64,000 nucleotides of DNA from Bog-473 sp963788585 (GTDB lineage: Bacteria; Actinomycetota; Acidimicrobiia; Acidimicrobiales; RAAP-2): positions 1 through 64,000 of the forward strand of contig CAWBHA010000004.1 of the NCBI GenBank assembly GCA_963788585.1, in the 5' to 3' direction. Below are positions 1 through 8,629 of the stretch, in pieces (positions within the stretch are counted from its first letter, which is position 1; the number at the start of each line of letters is the position of its first letter). A program made the position numbers and the translations under genes. Under the pieces are notes generated by a model. The model searched no databases. It was given only the letters and a program-made list of their open reading frames with translations, and had not been told where the DNA came from.

Positions 1-404
1 ACCATGGTCGCCGCGGCGACGAACGCGGTCAGGCCGGCGAGGAACGGATCATCGGAGTTCAACGCCAACCCGCCGAAGACCAGCAGGACGATCCCACCGA
101 TGAACGTCACGTACCCGTTGACCGAGATGAGCGTCGAGATGGCGGGATCCGTGCCGTTGACAGAGACATGGAGCGCAGCAACACCGCCGACTGAACCCGT
201 CACGTGCACCCACGACCCGACCGAGCCGAGCATGAGCGCGACACCAGAGATCATGAGCAGCACGACGCCCACACTGAGCGTCCCCGGCCCCGCTCTCGCT
301 CGCGAACCTGCCACCTGAGCGTACGGATTCGCCGGCACGCTCGGCGCCACCCCGGTTCGGCCGTACCTCTCCCTGCTCGGAGCCTCGGCTTCCGAATCGA
401 CCAC
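1..404 (-). CDS. Partial membrane protein, C-terminus outside window
   Basis: Reading on the minus strand from a GTG at 404 gives an open frame of 134 codons that runs off the left edge. The start is supported by a strong ribosome binding site (GGGGAGGTG) about 6 bases upstream. The protein has a polar N-terminus of about 45 residues rich in Arg, Pro and Ala, a hydrophobic stretch (VVLLMISGVALMLGSVGSWV) near residues 50-70, a short loop, and a second hydrophobic stretch (VTFIGGIVLLVFGGLAL) near residues 95-113. This is the pattern of a small multi-pass membrane protein. I do not recognise a family. It is divergent from the next gene, which begins at 469, so the two probably share the promoter region between them. 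Confidence 0.7.
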   Translation of the reverse strand, partial: MVDSEAEAPSRERYGRTGVAPSVPANPYAQVAGSRARAGPGTLSVGVVLLMISGVALMLGSVGSWVHVTGSVGGVAALHVSVNGTDPAISTLISVNGYVTFIGGIVLLVFGGLALNSDDPFLAGLTAFVAAATM

Positions 405-468
405 AACGCCACCTCCCCTCGTGCCGGATGCACGACGCCGACCCCAAAACGGTAGCGTCGAGAGGGTC

Positions 469-750
469 ATGATTGGCGGTTCTTCTGCTCCGGACGCACT
501 GAGCGACGACGAGCTCGCGGCGCTGGCGCTGGCCGCCGACCCCGATGCAGGCATTCCGGACGATGCCCTGCCGATCCACGTCCACTTGGCGGCCTTCGGT
601 AGCCCCCTCCCTCCGTGGTACATGCCGCCAGCGATGTCGCGAGGCGGGCGGCGTTGGAAGCTGCCTTTCGTGATCGCCGTGGTGGCCGCCTTCTTGGTCA
701 TCGATGGCCTGGGCCTCTGCAATACCTACGGGCTCCTCGGATTTGCCTGA
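469..750 (+). CDS. Small single-pass membrane protein, unknown function
   Basis: A 93-residue product from the ATG at 469; an in-frame start further upstream (421) exists, but a GAGAGGG box lies just before 469. The N-terminal half is acidic (Ser/Asp/Glu/Ala rich, DDELAALALAADPDAG), followed by a Pro-rich segment (PLPPWYMPPAM) and a basic cluster RGGRRWK. One C-terminal membrane segment (LPFVIAVVAAFLVIDGLGLC) spans about residues 66-85, leaving a very short tail. The positive-inside rule predicts a cytoplasmic N-terminus. I do not recognise the family; no function is claimed. Confidence 0.6.
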   Translation: MIGGSSAPDALSDDELAALALAADPDAGIPDDALPIHVHLAAFGSPLPPWYMPPAMSRGGRRWKLPFVIAVVAAFLVIDGLGLCNTYGLLGFA

Positions 751-937
751 GCCGTGAACCGCACTGGGAAACGTACCGGTCTCTGACCGCCCGAGCCTGT
801 CTGCGGCCTGACGCACGGGTCCGACTCCAAACTTCCCCCTCCGTCGGATCCATGGCGCGTCGGCACAGCGGCAACAACGGGAGCTCGAACGCTTCAACGG
901 GTTCGGGCTGTGCTGGACCACGCGGCACAATGAGTAG

Positions 938-1180
938 GTGACGCGAAGAGCAAACCGTCCGCAGGGCGTTCGACGCACTCCTCGACCCGCAGGGGTCCCG
1001 AGCCTCGGCGCGCACTGGCGCGGCGACGGGACACCAAAGAAGGCGTACCGGTCGCAGGGCGAGGCCCTCGCGGTCGCCGACGAACGCAGGAACGAGTCGC
1101 GTCTCGATCTCATCGTGTACCGCTGCGACTTCTGCGATGCCTGGCACTTGGCCAACCGCGCGGGACGTGACGACCTTTAA
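938..1180 (+). CDS. Small conserved-type protein with CxxC-WH motif
   Basis: An 80-residue basic protein starting at GTG 938. The C-terminal half has the pattern AYRSQGEALAVADERRN followed by YRCDFCDAWHLA. This is a familiar small actinobacterial protein layout in which a CxxC next to WH may bind zinc or form a disulfide; that role is inference from the motif. There is no obvious ribosome binding site, so the transcript may be leaderless or the start may be slightly different. It stands alone between a long gap upstream and the pilus locus downstream. Confidence 0.6.
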   Translation: MTRRANRPQGVRRTPRPAGVPSLGAHWRGDGTPKKAYRSQGEALAVADERRNESRLDLIVYRCDFCDAWHLANRAGRDDL

Positions 1181-1197
1181 GCCGGCCTTTAAGCCGG
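1174..1197 (+). repeat. Two adjacent copies of a 12-bp direct repeat
   Basis: CCTTTAAGCCGG occurs twice head to tail, the first copy covering the last codons and stop of the preceding small gene. It looks like a local tandem duplication. The second copy lies just after the stop. Confidence 0.8.
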
Positions 1198-1724
1198 CGA
1201 CTCCGTTGCAAAGAACGACCCATTCGAGCTGTTGTCGAAACCTTGACAATCGATCGCTCCACGCGCTGCGTGCGCGTCACAGACGATCAATTTACGCACT
1301 ATTCCTTCTGCGGTAGGCCAAGCCGCGGACCCGACGTTTCATGGTGCGGAGTCAGCGAAATCCGCTCGTCACGTGCCTGGAACCTGTCACCCGGCGGATC
1401 GTCCGATTTCAGCCAGGCATGGGGAACCCGAACTTCTAAAGATGCGACGAGGGTTTCCCGACCTGCATAGAGGAGTTACCCTCAATAGTCCTCGGGCGGA
1501 GGCGGTCCGTCCATCGGGAGCACATTCTTGGCGAAGTGGCGAATTGTGGCGAAAGCCACCAATCGGAACACGGTCACGCGTCGTCTCTTCGCGCGCGCGC
1601 GGAAACTGGCCTGGCCGCGACCAGGGATTTATCCGGTCGCTCCAGCGGCATTGCTGGCGCGGGTCCCGAGCCCCTCGCAGTTGGCGACGCGCCGACGCGC
1701 GAGCGTCCTTCGCAAGGATCTCGC
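1181..1724. other. 544-bp non-coding leader of the pilus locus
   Basis: No convincing gene. A TTGACA at 1243-1248 could be a -35 box but I see no good -10 at the right distance. Near 1543-1563 the sequence GTGGC-GAAA-GCCAC forms a short hairpin with a GNRA-type tetraloop, flanked by ATT/AAT that can extend the stem past one bulged C. This may be a structured leader upstream of the first minor pilin gene. I compared it by eye with the cyclic-di-GMP (GEMM) riboswitch consensus and did not find the conserved GCAAAGCC-type core. Confidence 0.4.
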
Positions 1725-3191
1725 ATGATTCGCCGAAACTCATCGAGGAACCTAGCCACGCTGGCGCGTCGCGCCACTCGGGATCAGCTTTCGCCGAAAA
1801 ACGCACCGCCCGGAAACGAGAACGGCTTCACGCTCATCGAGCTCCTCATCGTCGTCGCTGTACTGCCGCTCCTCGTCGGCGCCATGACCGCAGGGCTTCT
1901 CTCGGTCATCTCGTTCAGCCCGGTGGTCGCCAACAAGCTCTCGGACTCGGGAGATGTAGAAGCCCTCTCGACCAGCTTCACCAAGGACGTGCAAGGCGCG
2001 TCGATGGTGACCACTGCCGCGGCCTCGACGAACCCGTCTGCATGCGGAACCGGGACACAAATCCTCGGGCTGCAGTACCCGAGTGGCCAGTGGATCTCCT
2101 ATTCTTTGGTCGCCGGCTCGGCGTCGACTCAGAATCTCTTCCGCAACGTCTGCCAGACCGTCAACGGCAGTCCCACTGTCCTCTCGTCCATCATCGCGTC
2201 CCACCACGTCGTGAGCACATCCGGCTTGGGCAGTCCGTCCGCCACGGTGACGTGCACATCGAGCACGACGCCGAGCTGCGCAGGCACACCCCCGGCCTGG
2301 TCGGCCAACTGGGTGTCGACGGCAACCGTGGTCAACGTGAACCTGGGGTTGACGTACGCCGCCAGCGACTACACGGCGAACCTGGTCGCAGTGCCGTCAA
2401 CGGGCGTCAACACCCCCGGGGGCTCAACCCTGAACACGCCGCCGTACAGCTGTGGCTTCGCCACCCCCGGCACGGGGACCTACGCCTCGACGCTCTGCTT
2501 CATCGACTTCAGCGCCTGGAACCCTCCCCAGCAAGGTACGAAGTGCACGAACGGCGCGAACACTGGGTTGCAAATCACAGACGGCATCACCAACACGCCC
2601 TTCACCATCAGCTTCTGCCTGACCACCACCACCACCAACGGTGGTTCCATCGTGGCGGCGTCGATCCCGACGTACACCGATCCCCCACAAAGTGAAGCGT
2701 TCCTGGGCAACAACGGCTTCTATACCGGGATCCCGGGCAATCCCGCCCTCTACCAGAGCCAGGAGGGCACGACCTCCACCGTCTCGATCACCAACATCCA
2801 GGTCGTGGGCTCGGGCGGAGTTCCGGCGACCAACTGGAACCTCATCACCGGGGACGCCGAGTCCACCGACAACGGCGAGTCGATCTCGTGGACGGCAGGG
2901 TGGAGCCCCACAACGACCATCGCGTCGGCGAACCAGGTGTTCAGCCTCGTCCCGAACAGCCCGACCTCGGCCATCGGCAACGCGTGCGCCAACCCGACGG
3001 CGGGCAGTGGCCTCAATGTGGGCAACGGCCTGACCGGCATCGGGACCAACAGCGTCGAGTGCCAGGCCTCGGTCCCCTCGGACAAGACCGGCACCGTGAT
3101 GATCAGCACGCCCGCGCCCAACTCCCTCACGGTCAACCTGGTGGGGACGGGCCTCCAAGCGATGTTCATGGGGATCCTGTTGCCGGCATGA
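1725..3191 (+). CDS. Type IV minor pilin, PilJ/GspJ-like
   Basis: A 488-residue prepilin. An AAGGA box sits 6 bases before the ATG at 1725; longer in-frame starts upstream lack this support. Residues 1-34 form a basic leader ending in Gly, followed by the class III signal GFTLIELL, with cleavage expected between Gly34 and Phe35 and the conserved Glu at mature position 5. The hydrophobic N-terminal helix continues to about residue 62. The long Ser/Thr/Gly/Asn-rich remainder is typical of a large actinobacterial pseudopilin globular domain, and several Cys may form disulfides. It opens the pilus operon and overlaps the next gene by ATGA, so the two are translationally coupled. Family membership beyond minor pilin is inferred from position and the ELLIVVAVL helix. 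Confidence 0.85.
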   Translation: MIRRNSSRNLATLARRATRDQLSPKNAPPGNENGFTLIELLIVVAVLPLLVGAMTAGLLSVISFSPVVANKLSDSGDVEALSTSFTKDVQGASMVTTAAASTNPSACGTGTQILGLQYPSGQWISYSLVAGSASTQNLFRNVCQTVNGSPTVLSSIIASHHVVSTSGLGSPSATVTCTSSTTPSCAGTPPAWSANWVSTATVVNVNLGLTYAASDYTANLVAVPSTGVNTPGGSTLNTPPYSCGFATPGTGTYASTLCFIDFSAWNPPQQGTKCTNGANTGLQITDGITNTPFTISFCLTTTTTNGGSIVAASIPTYTDPPQSEAFLGNNGFYTGIPGNPALYQSQEGTTSTVSITNIQVVGSGGVPATNWNLITGDAESTDNGESISWTAGWSPTTTIASANQVFSLVPNSPTSAIGNACANPTAGSGLNVGNGLTGIGTNSVECQASVPSDKTGTVMISTPAPNSLTVNLVGTGLQAMFMGILLPA

Positions 3192-6100
3192 CGACCAGAT
3201 CTCTTCTCCGCAACCTTTCGGCACACCTGGGGCGCGCCCTTCCAGGGGCCCGCCTTCGGCGCCACGTCGAGACGCACGGGCACGAGCGCGACGGCGAGGC
3301 CGGCGACACGCTGGTCGAGGTCCTGATCGCCATCGTCGTGCTCGGCGTCGCCGCCGTCGCGATGCTCGTCGCCTTCGGCACGGCATTCACCGCCACCCAA
3401 GAGCATCGCAACCTGACGAGTATCGCCACCGCGCAGAAGAGCGTCACCCAGCAGATCGTGGCCCAACTCCAGAACCGGGGCCTTTACTCCTCGTGCGCAC
3501 CGGTGGCCACCTACCAGACCGGCGCCAACGCCGTCTCCTTCGCCAACCTTCCCAAGGGCTACTCGGCCCAAGTCACTGGCGTCAGCTACTGGACCGCCGG
3601 ATTCGCCTTCTCTCCCACCCAGGCCCAATGCGTGGCGAACTCCCCGCAGCTCATCAGCGCCACGGTCACCTACCCCACCGGGAGTAGCTCGATCGTCCAG
3701 ACCGTGGTCAACAATCCAACCGCGCCCGCACCGCCCGCAGCGGGCGACGCATCACAACTCGCGTTCTACACCCAACCGGGCGGGGCCACCGGCGGCCAGA
3801 ACCTGAGTCCCCAGCCGGTCGTCGAGGTCCTCGACAGCGCCGGAAACGTGGTGACCACCGACCTCTCCCAGGTGGTGCTGACACTCAACGCGGTCTCCCC
3901 GACCCTCCCCGGCGCTTCGCTGTCGACCAGCTGCACCGGAAGCGAGAACTACGGCGTCGTCTCGTTCTCCGGCTGCAACGTGCAGCTCAAAGGCACGTAC
4001 AGCATCACTGCGACCGACGGCACTTTGACCCCAGCGACGAGCAGTAACTTCACCGTTTCGGTCGGCCCTCCGTCCCAGCTTTCGTTCACCACTCAACCGG
4101 GCAAAGCGACGGGCGGCACGGCCTTCGGCACGCAGCCCCAGGTCACCGTCGAGGACGCCGGCGGCAACGTGGTGACCTCCGACGCATCGACCGTGAACCT
4201 GGCCATCACGAGCGGGACGGGTACGTCCGGAGCCACGCTCGCGGGCTGCTCGCAGAGCGAGGCCGCGGGGGTCATCACCTTCACCGGTTGCAACGTCAAC
4301 AAGGTCGGGACGAACTACACACTCACGGCCACCGATGTCGAGACCACCGGCACGCTCACCGCCACCAGTGCGGCGTTCAGCGTCACGATCGGCCAGCCAG
4401 CACAATTGGCCTTCACCCAAAACCCTGGTGCTTCGACGGGCGGCACCACCTTCGGAACGCAGCCTTGGGTCGCCGTCGAGGACCCGGGCGGCAACGTCAT
4501 CACCACCGGGACCGGCGCGACCGACCAGGTCAAACTTTCCATCGGCACCGGGAGCGGAACCCTGGGGTGCACGAACACCACGGTCCAAGCGACTGCAGGG
4601 GTGGCGAAGTTCACGAACTGCAAGATCACGCTCGGAACCGCCGGTTCTTTCACCCTGAGCGCGACGGACTCTTCCCGCGGCACGGTGACCGCGGGAACGA
4701 GTTCATCTTTCACGGTGGCCGGGGGCGCGACAAAGCTGGCGTTCTCGGTGCAGCCGGCGAACGCCACAGGTGGTGCCACCTTCTCGACGGCGCCGGTCGT
4801 CTGGGTCGAGGACGCCGGCGGCGATCTCGTCACCACAGCGACCAATCAGGTCACCCTGACAATCAAGACGGGGAGCGGCACCCTCGGCGGCTGCACGGGA
4901 GCGGTGACGGCCTCCGGCGGGATCGCGACCTTCAACAACTGCAAGATCACTCTCGGCACGCAGGGATCCTTCACGCTCCAGGCCGCGGCCACCGGCCTGA
5001 CATCGGTCACGAGTAGTTCCTTCACCGTGGCCGGCACGGCGTCGAAGCTCGTCTTCACGACGCAGCCAACCAGCTCGACCGGAGGCGTGGCCTTCCCGAC
5101 GCAACCCGTGGTCACCATCGAGGACTCGAGCGGCAACGTGGTGACCAACAACACCTCCACCGTGACCCTGAGCATCAACAGCGGCACGGGAACGTCAGGC
5201 GCCACGCTCGCCTGCTCCACCCAGGCGGCGTCGGCGGGCGTGGCCACGTTCAGCGGGTGCGCCATCAACGCGGTAGGGACGGGGTACACGCTGCACGCGG
5301 CCGACGGCGGCTTGACCGTGGCCAACAGCACTGCCATCAACATCACCCTCGGTCCCGCCTCCAAGCTGTCCTTCACCAGCCAGCCCGGTGGCGGGGCCAA
5401 CGGCGCGACCTGGGCCAACCAGCCAGCAGTGACAGTTGAGGACGCCGGCGGCAATCCGGTCACCACAGCGACCAACTCCGTGTCGCTGACCATCGCCTCC
5501 CAGCCCGGGACCGGTGCCGCTCTGGCCTGCACCACCAACCCCGTGAACGCGACCACCGGCGTGGCCACCTTCTCCGGCTGTCAGGTCGTCGGCAAGATCG
5601 GCTCCTACACGTTGACTGCCAGCGCCTCCGGCCTGGTCAACGGAACCAGCGCGCCCTTTACCCTCACGGTGGGCACGGCCGCACAGCTCGCCTTCTCGAC
5701 CCAGCCCGGCGGCGGAGCGAACACCGCGACCTGGGCCACCCAGCCGGTGGTGACGGTCGAGGACTCGGGTGGGAACAAGGTTTCCACCGCTACGACGAGC
5801 GTGACTCTGGGGCTGGCCCAGAACGCGGGCGGCACCCTGGCCTGCACCAACCTCTCGGTGACAGCCAATGCCGGCGTCGCGACCTTCGCCGGCTGCAAGA
5901 TCACCGGCACCGCCGGCACCTACTCGTTGAGCGCGACAGGGACCGGCCTCAGCTCCGGCACAAGCAATAGCTTCACGATCACCGCAGGTACCGCCACCCA
6001 GCTCGTCTTCACGACGCAGCCAGGGGGTGGCCCCAACGGCGCGGCCTGGAGCGCCCAGCCAAGCGTGAGCGCGGAGGATGTTTCCGGAAACGTCGTCACG

Positions 6101-8629
6101 TCGTTCGCCTCCAACGTCACGCTCAGCATCAACAGCCAGCCGGGGAGCGGCGCGACGTTCTCCTGCGGCGCCAACCCAGTCACCACGGGGAGCGGCGTCG
6201 CCACCTTCACGGGCTGCCAGATCTCCGGAGCGGTCGGGAGCTACACGCTGAAAGCGACCTCCACCACTCCCGCCTTGATCGGGACCAGCGCCACCTTCAC
6301 CATCAGCATCGGCGCGCCCGCAAAGCTCGCCTTCACCGCCCAGCCGGGTGGCGGTACCGACGGCGTCGCGTGGACCGGCCAGCCCGCGGTGAGTGTCGAA
6401 GACGCCGGTGGCAACCTCATCACTTCTGCAACCGATCCCATCACGTTGGCAATCGGTACCAACCCCGGCGGAACGCTGGCCTGCACCACAAACCCGTCGA
6501 ACGCCAGCGGCGGCGTGGCTTCCTTCGCCGGCTGCCAGATCACTGGCAAGACCGGGACGACCTATACCTTGACCGCGTCCGAGCCCGGACTGGCGTCTGC
6601 GACCAGTAACACCTTCGCGATCACTATCGGTCCCGCGACCAAGCTCACCTTCACCGGCCAGCCGGGCGGCGGAGCAAATGGGGCGACGTGGACCTCGCAG
6701 CCGCAGGTGGCGGTCCAGGACGTGGGCGGCAACACCGTGAACTCGACGACCTCTGTCACCCTCGCGCTCGGGACCAACCCCGGCGGCGCGTTGGCCTGCA
6801 CCACCAACCCGCTTGCCGCCACTGGTGGCACGTCCTCCTTCGCCGGCTGCAAGATCACCGGCAAGGCGGGGAGCTACACGCTGACCGCCGCGGCCACCGG
6901 GCTCACGGGGACCACGAGCTCGGCGTTCACCATCACCTCCGGCCCGGCCACCCAGCTCGTCTTCACCACCCAGCCCGGTGGCGGAGCCGACGGCGCCAAC
7001 TGGACCACCCAGCCGGCCGTGAGCGTGGAAGACCAGTCGGGCAACGTGGTGACCACCGCCACCAACTCGGTCACCCTCGCCATCGGGACCAACCCCGGCG
7101 GCACGCTCGCCTGCACCACCAATCCGCTCGGCGCCACCGGTGGCGTCGCCTCCTTCGGCGGCTGCAAGATCACCGGCAAGCTCGGCAGTTACACCCTGAC
7201 CGCCTCGGCCACCGGCTTGACCGGGGTCACGAGCAACGCGTTCTCGATCACCATCGGTGCCGCGACCCAACTTGCCTTCACCACCCAGCCGGGCGGTGGG
7301 GCCAATGCGGCGACCTGGACGACCCAGCCTGCGGTGGCCATCGAGGACGCTGGTGGCAACGTCGTCCCGACGGCCACGAACTCCGTCACGCTCGCCGTCG
7401 GGACCAACCCCGGAGGCACACTGGCCTGCACCACCAACCCGCTTGCCGCCACGGCCGGCACGTCCACCTTCGCCGGGTGCAAGATCACCGGCAAGACGGG
7501 GAGCTACACGCTGAATGCGACGGCCACCGGGCTCGCCGGCACGACCAGCAACTCGTTCACCATCACCGTGGGCTCCGCCACGCAGCTCGTCTTCACCACC
7601 CAGCCGGGCGGCGGGGCCAACGGCGCGACCTGGACGACCCAGCCGGCCGTGAGCGTGGAAGACCAGTCGGGCAACGTGGTGACCACCGCCACCAACTCGG
7701 TCACCCTCGCGCTCGGGACCAACCCCGGCGGCGCGTTGGCCTGCACCACCAACCCGCTTGCCGCCACTGGTGGCACGTCCTCCTTCGCCGGCTGCAAGAT
7801 CACCGGCAAGGCGGGGAGCTACACGCTGACCGCCGCGGCCACCGGGCTCACGGGGACCACGAGCTCGGCGTTCACCATCACCTCCGGCCCGGCCACCCAG
7901 CTCGTCTTCACCACCCAGCCCGGTGGCGGAGCCGACGGCGCCAACTGGACCACCCAGCCGGCCGTGAGCGTGGAAGACCAGTCGGGCAACGTGGTGACCA
8001 CCGCCACCAACTCGGTCACCCTCGCCGCTCGGGACCAACCCCGGCGGCACGCTCGCCTGCACCACCAACCCGCTCGGCGCCACCGGTGGCGTCGCCTCCT
8101 TCGGCGGCTGCAAGATCACCGGCAAGCTCGGCAGCTACACCCTGACCGCCTCGGCCACCGGCTTGACCGGGGTCACGAGCAACGCGTTCTCGATCACCAT
8201 CGGTGCCGCGACCCAGCTTGCCTTCACCACCCAGCCGGGCGGCGGGGCCAACGCGGCGACCTGGACGACCCAGCCTGCGGTGGCCATCGAGGACGCCGGT
8301 GGCAACGTCGTCCCGACGGCCACGAACTCCGTCACGCTCGCCGTCGGGACCAACCCCGGCGGCACACTGGCCTGCACCACCAACCCGCTTGCCGCCACGG
8401 CCGGCACGTCCACCTTCGCCGGCTGCAAGATCACCGGCAAGACGGGGAGCTACACGCTGAATGCGACGGCCACCGGGCTCGCCGGCACGACCAGCAACTC
8501 GTTCACCATCACCGTGGGCTCCGCCACGCAGCTCGTCTTCACCACCCAGCCGGGCGGCGGGGCCAACGGCGCGACCTGGACGACCCAGCCGGCGGTGAGC
8601 CGTCGAGGACCAGTCGGGCAACGTGGTGA
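3188..8629 (+). CDS. Giant pilin-anchored Ig-like repeat protein (first open segment)
   Basis: Starts at the ATG overlapping the preceding stop. Residues 1-39 are a basic leader ending in Gly; GDTLVEVLIAIVVLG follows, giving a class III prepilin site at Gly39/Asp40 with Glu at mature position 5, as in PilV/GspI pseudopilins. After about 190 residues of pilin domain come tandem units of about 105 residues. Each begins like (A/P)TQLxFTTQPGGG, contains QPxVxVEDxGGNxVT, two Cys (LACTTNP and FAGCKITG) and ends SYTLTATATGL...F(T/S)ITxG. These are bacterial Ig-like beta-sandwich repeats, probably with one disulfide each. The frame is broken by one extra base near 8025; beyond it this segment is out of frame up to its stop. 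The intact ancestor would run to 11746 in the same frame (about 2,850 residues). Likely a pilus-tip or pilus-displayed adhesin (inference). Confidence 0.8.
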   Translation: MTTRSLLRNLSAHLGRALPGARLRRHVETHGHERDGEAGDTLVEVLIAIVVLGVAAVAMLVAFGTAFTATQEHRNLTSIATAQKSVTQQIVAQLQNRGLYSSCAPVATYQTGANAVSFANLPKGYSAQVTGVSYWTAGFAFSPTQAQCVANSPQLISATVTYPTGSSSIVQTVVNNPTAPAPPAAGDASQLAFYTQPGGATGGQNLSPQPVVEVLDSAGNVVTTDLSQVVLTLNAVSPTLPGASLSTSCTGSENYGVVSFSGCNVQLKGTYSITATDGTLTPATSSNFTVSVGPPSQLSFTTQPGKATGGTAFGTQPQVTVEDAGGNVVTSDASTVNLAITSGTGTSGATLAGCSQSEAAGVITFTGCNVNKVGTNYTLTATDVETTGTLTATSAAFSVTIGQPAQLAFTQNPGASTGGTTFGTQPWVAVEDPGGNVITTGTGATDQVKLSIGTGSGTLGCTNTTVQATAGVAKFTNCKITLGTAGSFTLSATDSSRGTVTAGTSSSFTVAGGATKLAFSVQPANATGGATFSTAPVVWVEDAGGDLVTTATNQVTLTIKTGSGTLGGCTGAVTASGGIATFNNCKITLGTQGSFTLQAAATGLTSVTSSSFTVAGTASKLVFTTQPTSSTGGVAFPTQPVVTIEDSSGNVVTNNTSTVTLSINSGTGTSGATLACSTQAASAGVATFSGCAINAVGTGYTLHAADGGLTVANSTAINITLGPASKLSFTSQPGGGANGATWANQPAVTVEDAGGNPVTTATNSVSLTIASQPGTGAALACTTNPVNATTGVATFSGCQVVGKIGSYTLTASASGLVNGTSAPFTLTVGTAAQLAFSTQPGGGANTATWATQPVVTVEDSGGNKVSTATTSVTLGLAQNAGGTLACTNLSVTANAGVATFAGCKITGTAGTYSLSATGTGLSSGTSNSFTITAGTATQLVFTTQPGGGPNGAAWSAQPSVSAEDVSGNVVTSFASNVTLSINSQPGSGATFSCGANPVTTGSGVATFTGCQISGAVGSYTLKATSTTPALIGTSATFTISIGAPAKLAFTAQPGGGTDGVAWTGQPAVSVEDAGGNLITSATDPITLAIGTNPGGTLACTTNPSNASGGVASFAGCQITGKTGTTYTLTASEPGLASATSNTFAITIGPATKLTFTGQPGGGANGATWTSQPQVAVQDVGGNTVNSTTSVTLALGTNPGGALACTTNPLAATGGTSSFAGCKITGKAGSYTLTAAATGLTGTTSSAFTITSGPATQLVFTTQPGGGADGANWTTQPAVSVEDQSGNVVTTATNSVTLAIGTNPGGTLACTTNPLGATGGVASFGGCKITGKLGSYTLTASATGLTGVTSNAFSITIGAATQLAFTTQPGGGANAATWTTQPAVAIEDAGGNVVPTATNSVTLAVGTNPGGTLACTTNPLAATAGTSTFAGCKITGKTGSYTLNATATGLAGTTSNSFTITVGSATQLVFTTQPGGGANGATWTTQPAVSVEDQSGNVVTTATNSVTLALGTNPGGALACTTNPLAATGGTSSFAGCKITGKAGSYTLTAAATGLTGTTSSAFTITSGPATQLVFTTQPGGGADGANWTTQPAVSVEDQSGNVVTTATNSVTLAARDQPRRHARLHHQPARRHRWRRLLRRLQDHRQARQLHPDRLGHRLDRGHEQRVLDHHRCRDPACLHHPAGRRGQRGDLDDPACGGHRGRRWQRRPDGHELRHARRRDQPRRHTGLHHQPACRHGRHVHLRRLQDHRQDGELHAECDGHRARRHDQQLVHHHRGLRHAARLHHPAGRRGQRRDLDDPAGGEPSRTSRATW

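Noticed and set aside
1181..1724. Cyclic-di-GMP riboswitch before the pilus operon
   Set aside because: Riboswitch control of pili would fit, but the conserved GEMM core sequences are absent; only a generic tetraloop hairpin is seen.
1373..2695. 440-codon plus-strand frame overlapping the first minor pilin
   Set aside because: It is Arg/Pro/His rich without domain signals; the overlapping pilin frame has a clear prepilin motif and ribosome binding site.
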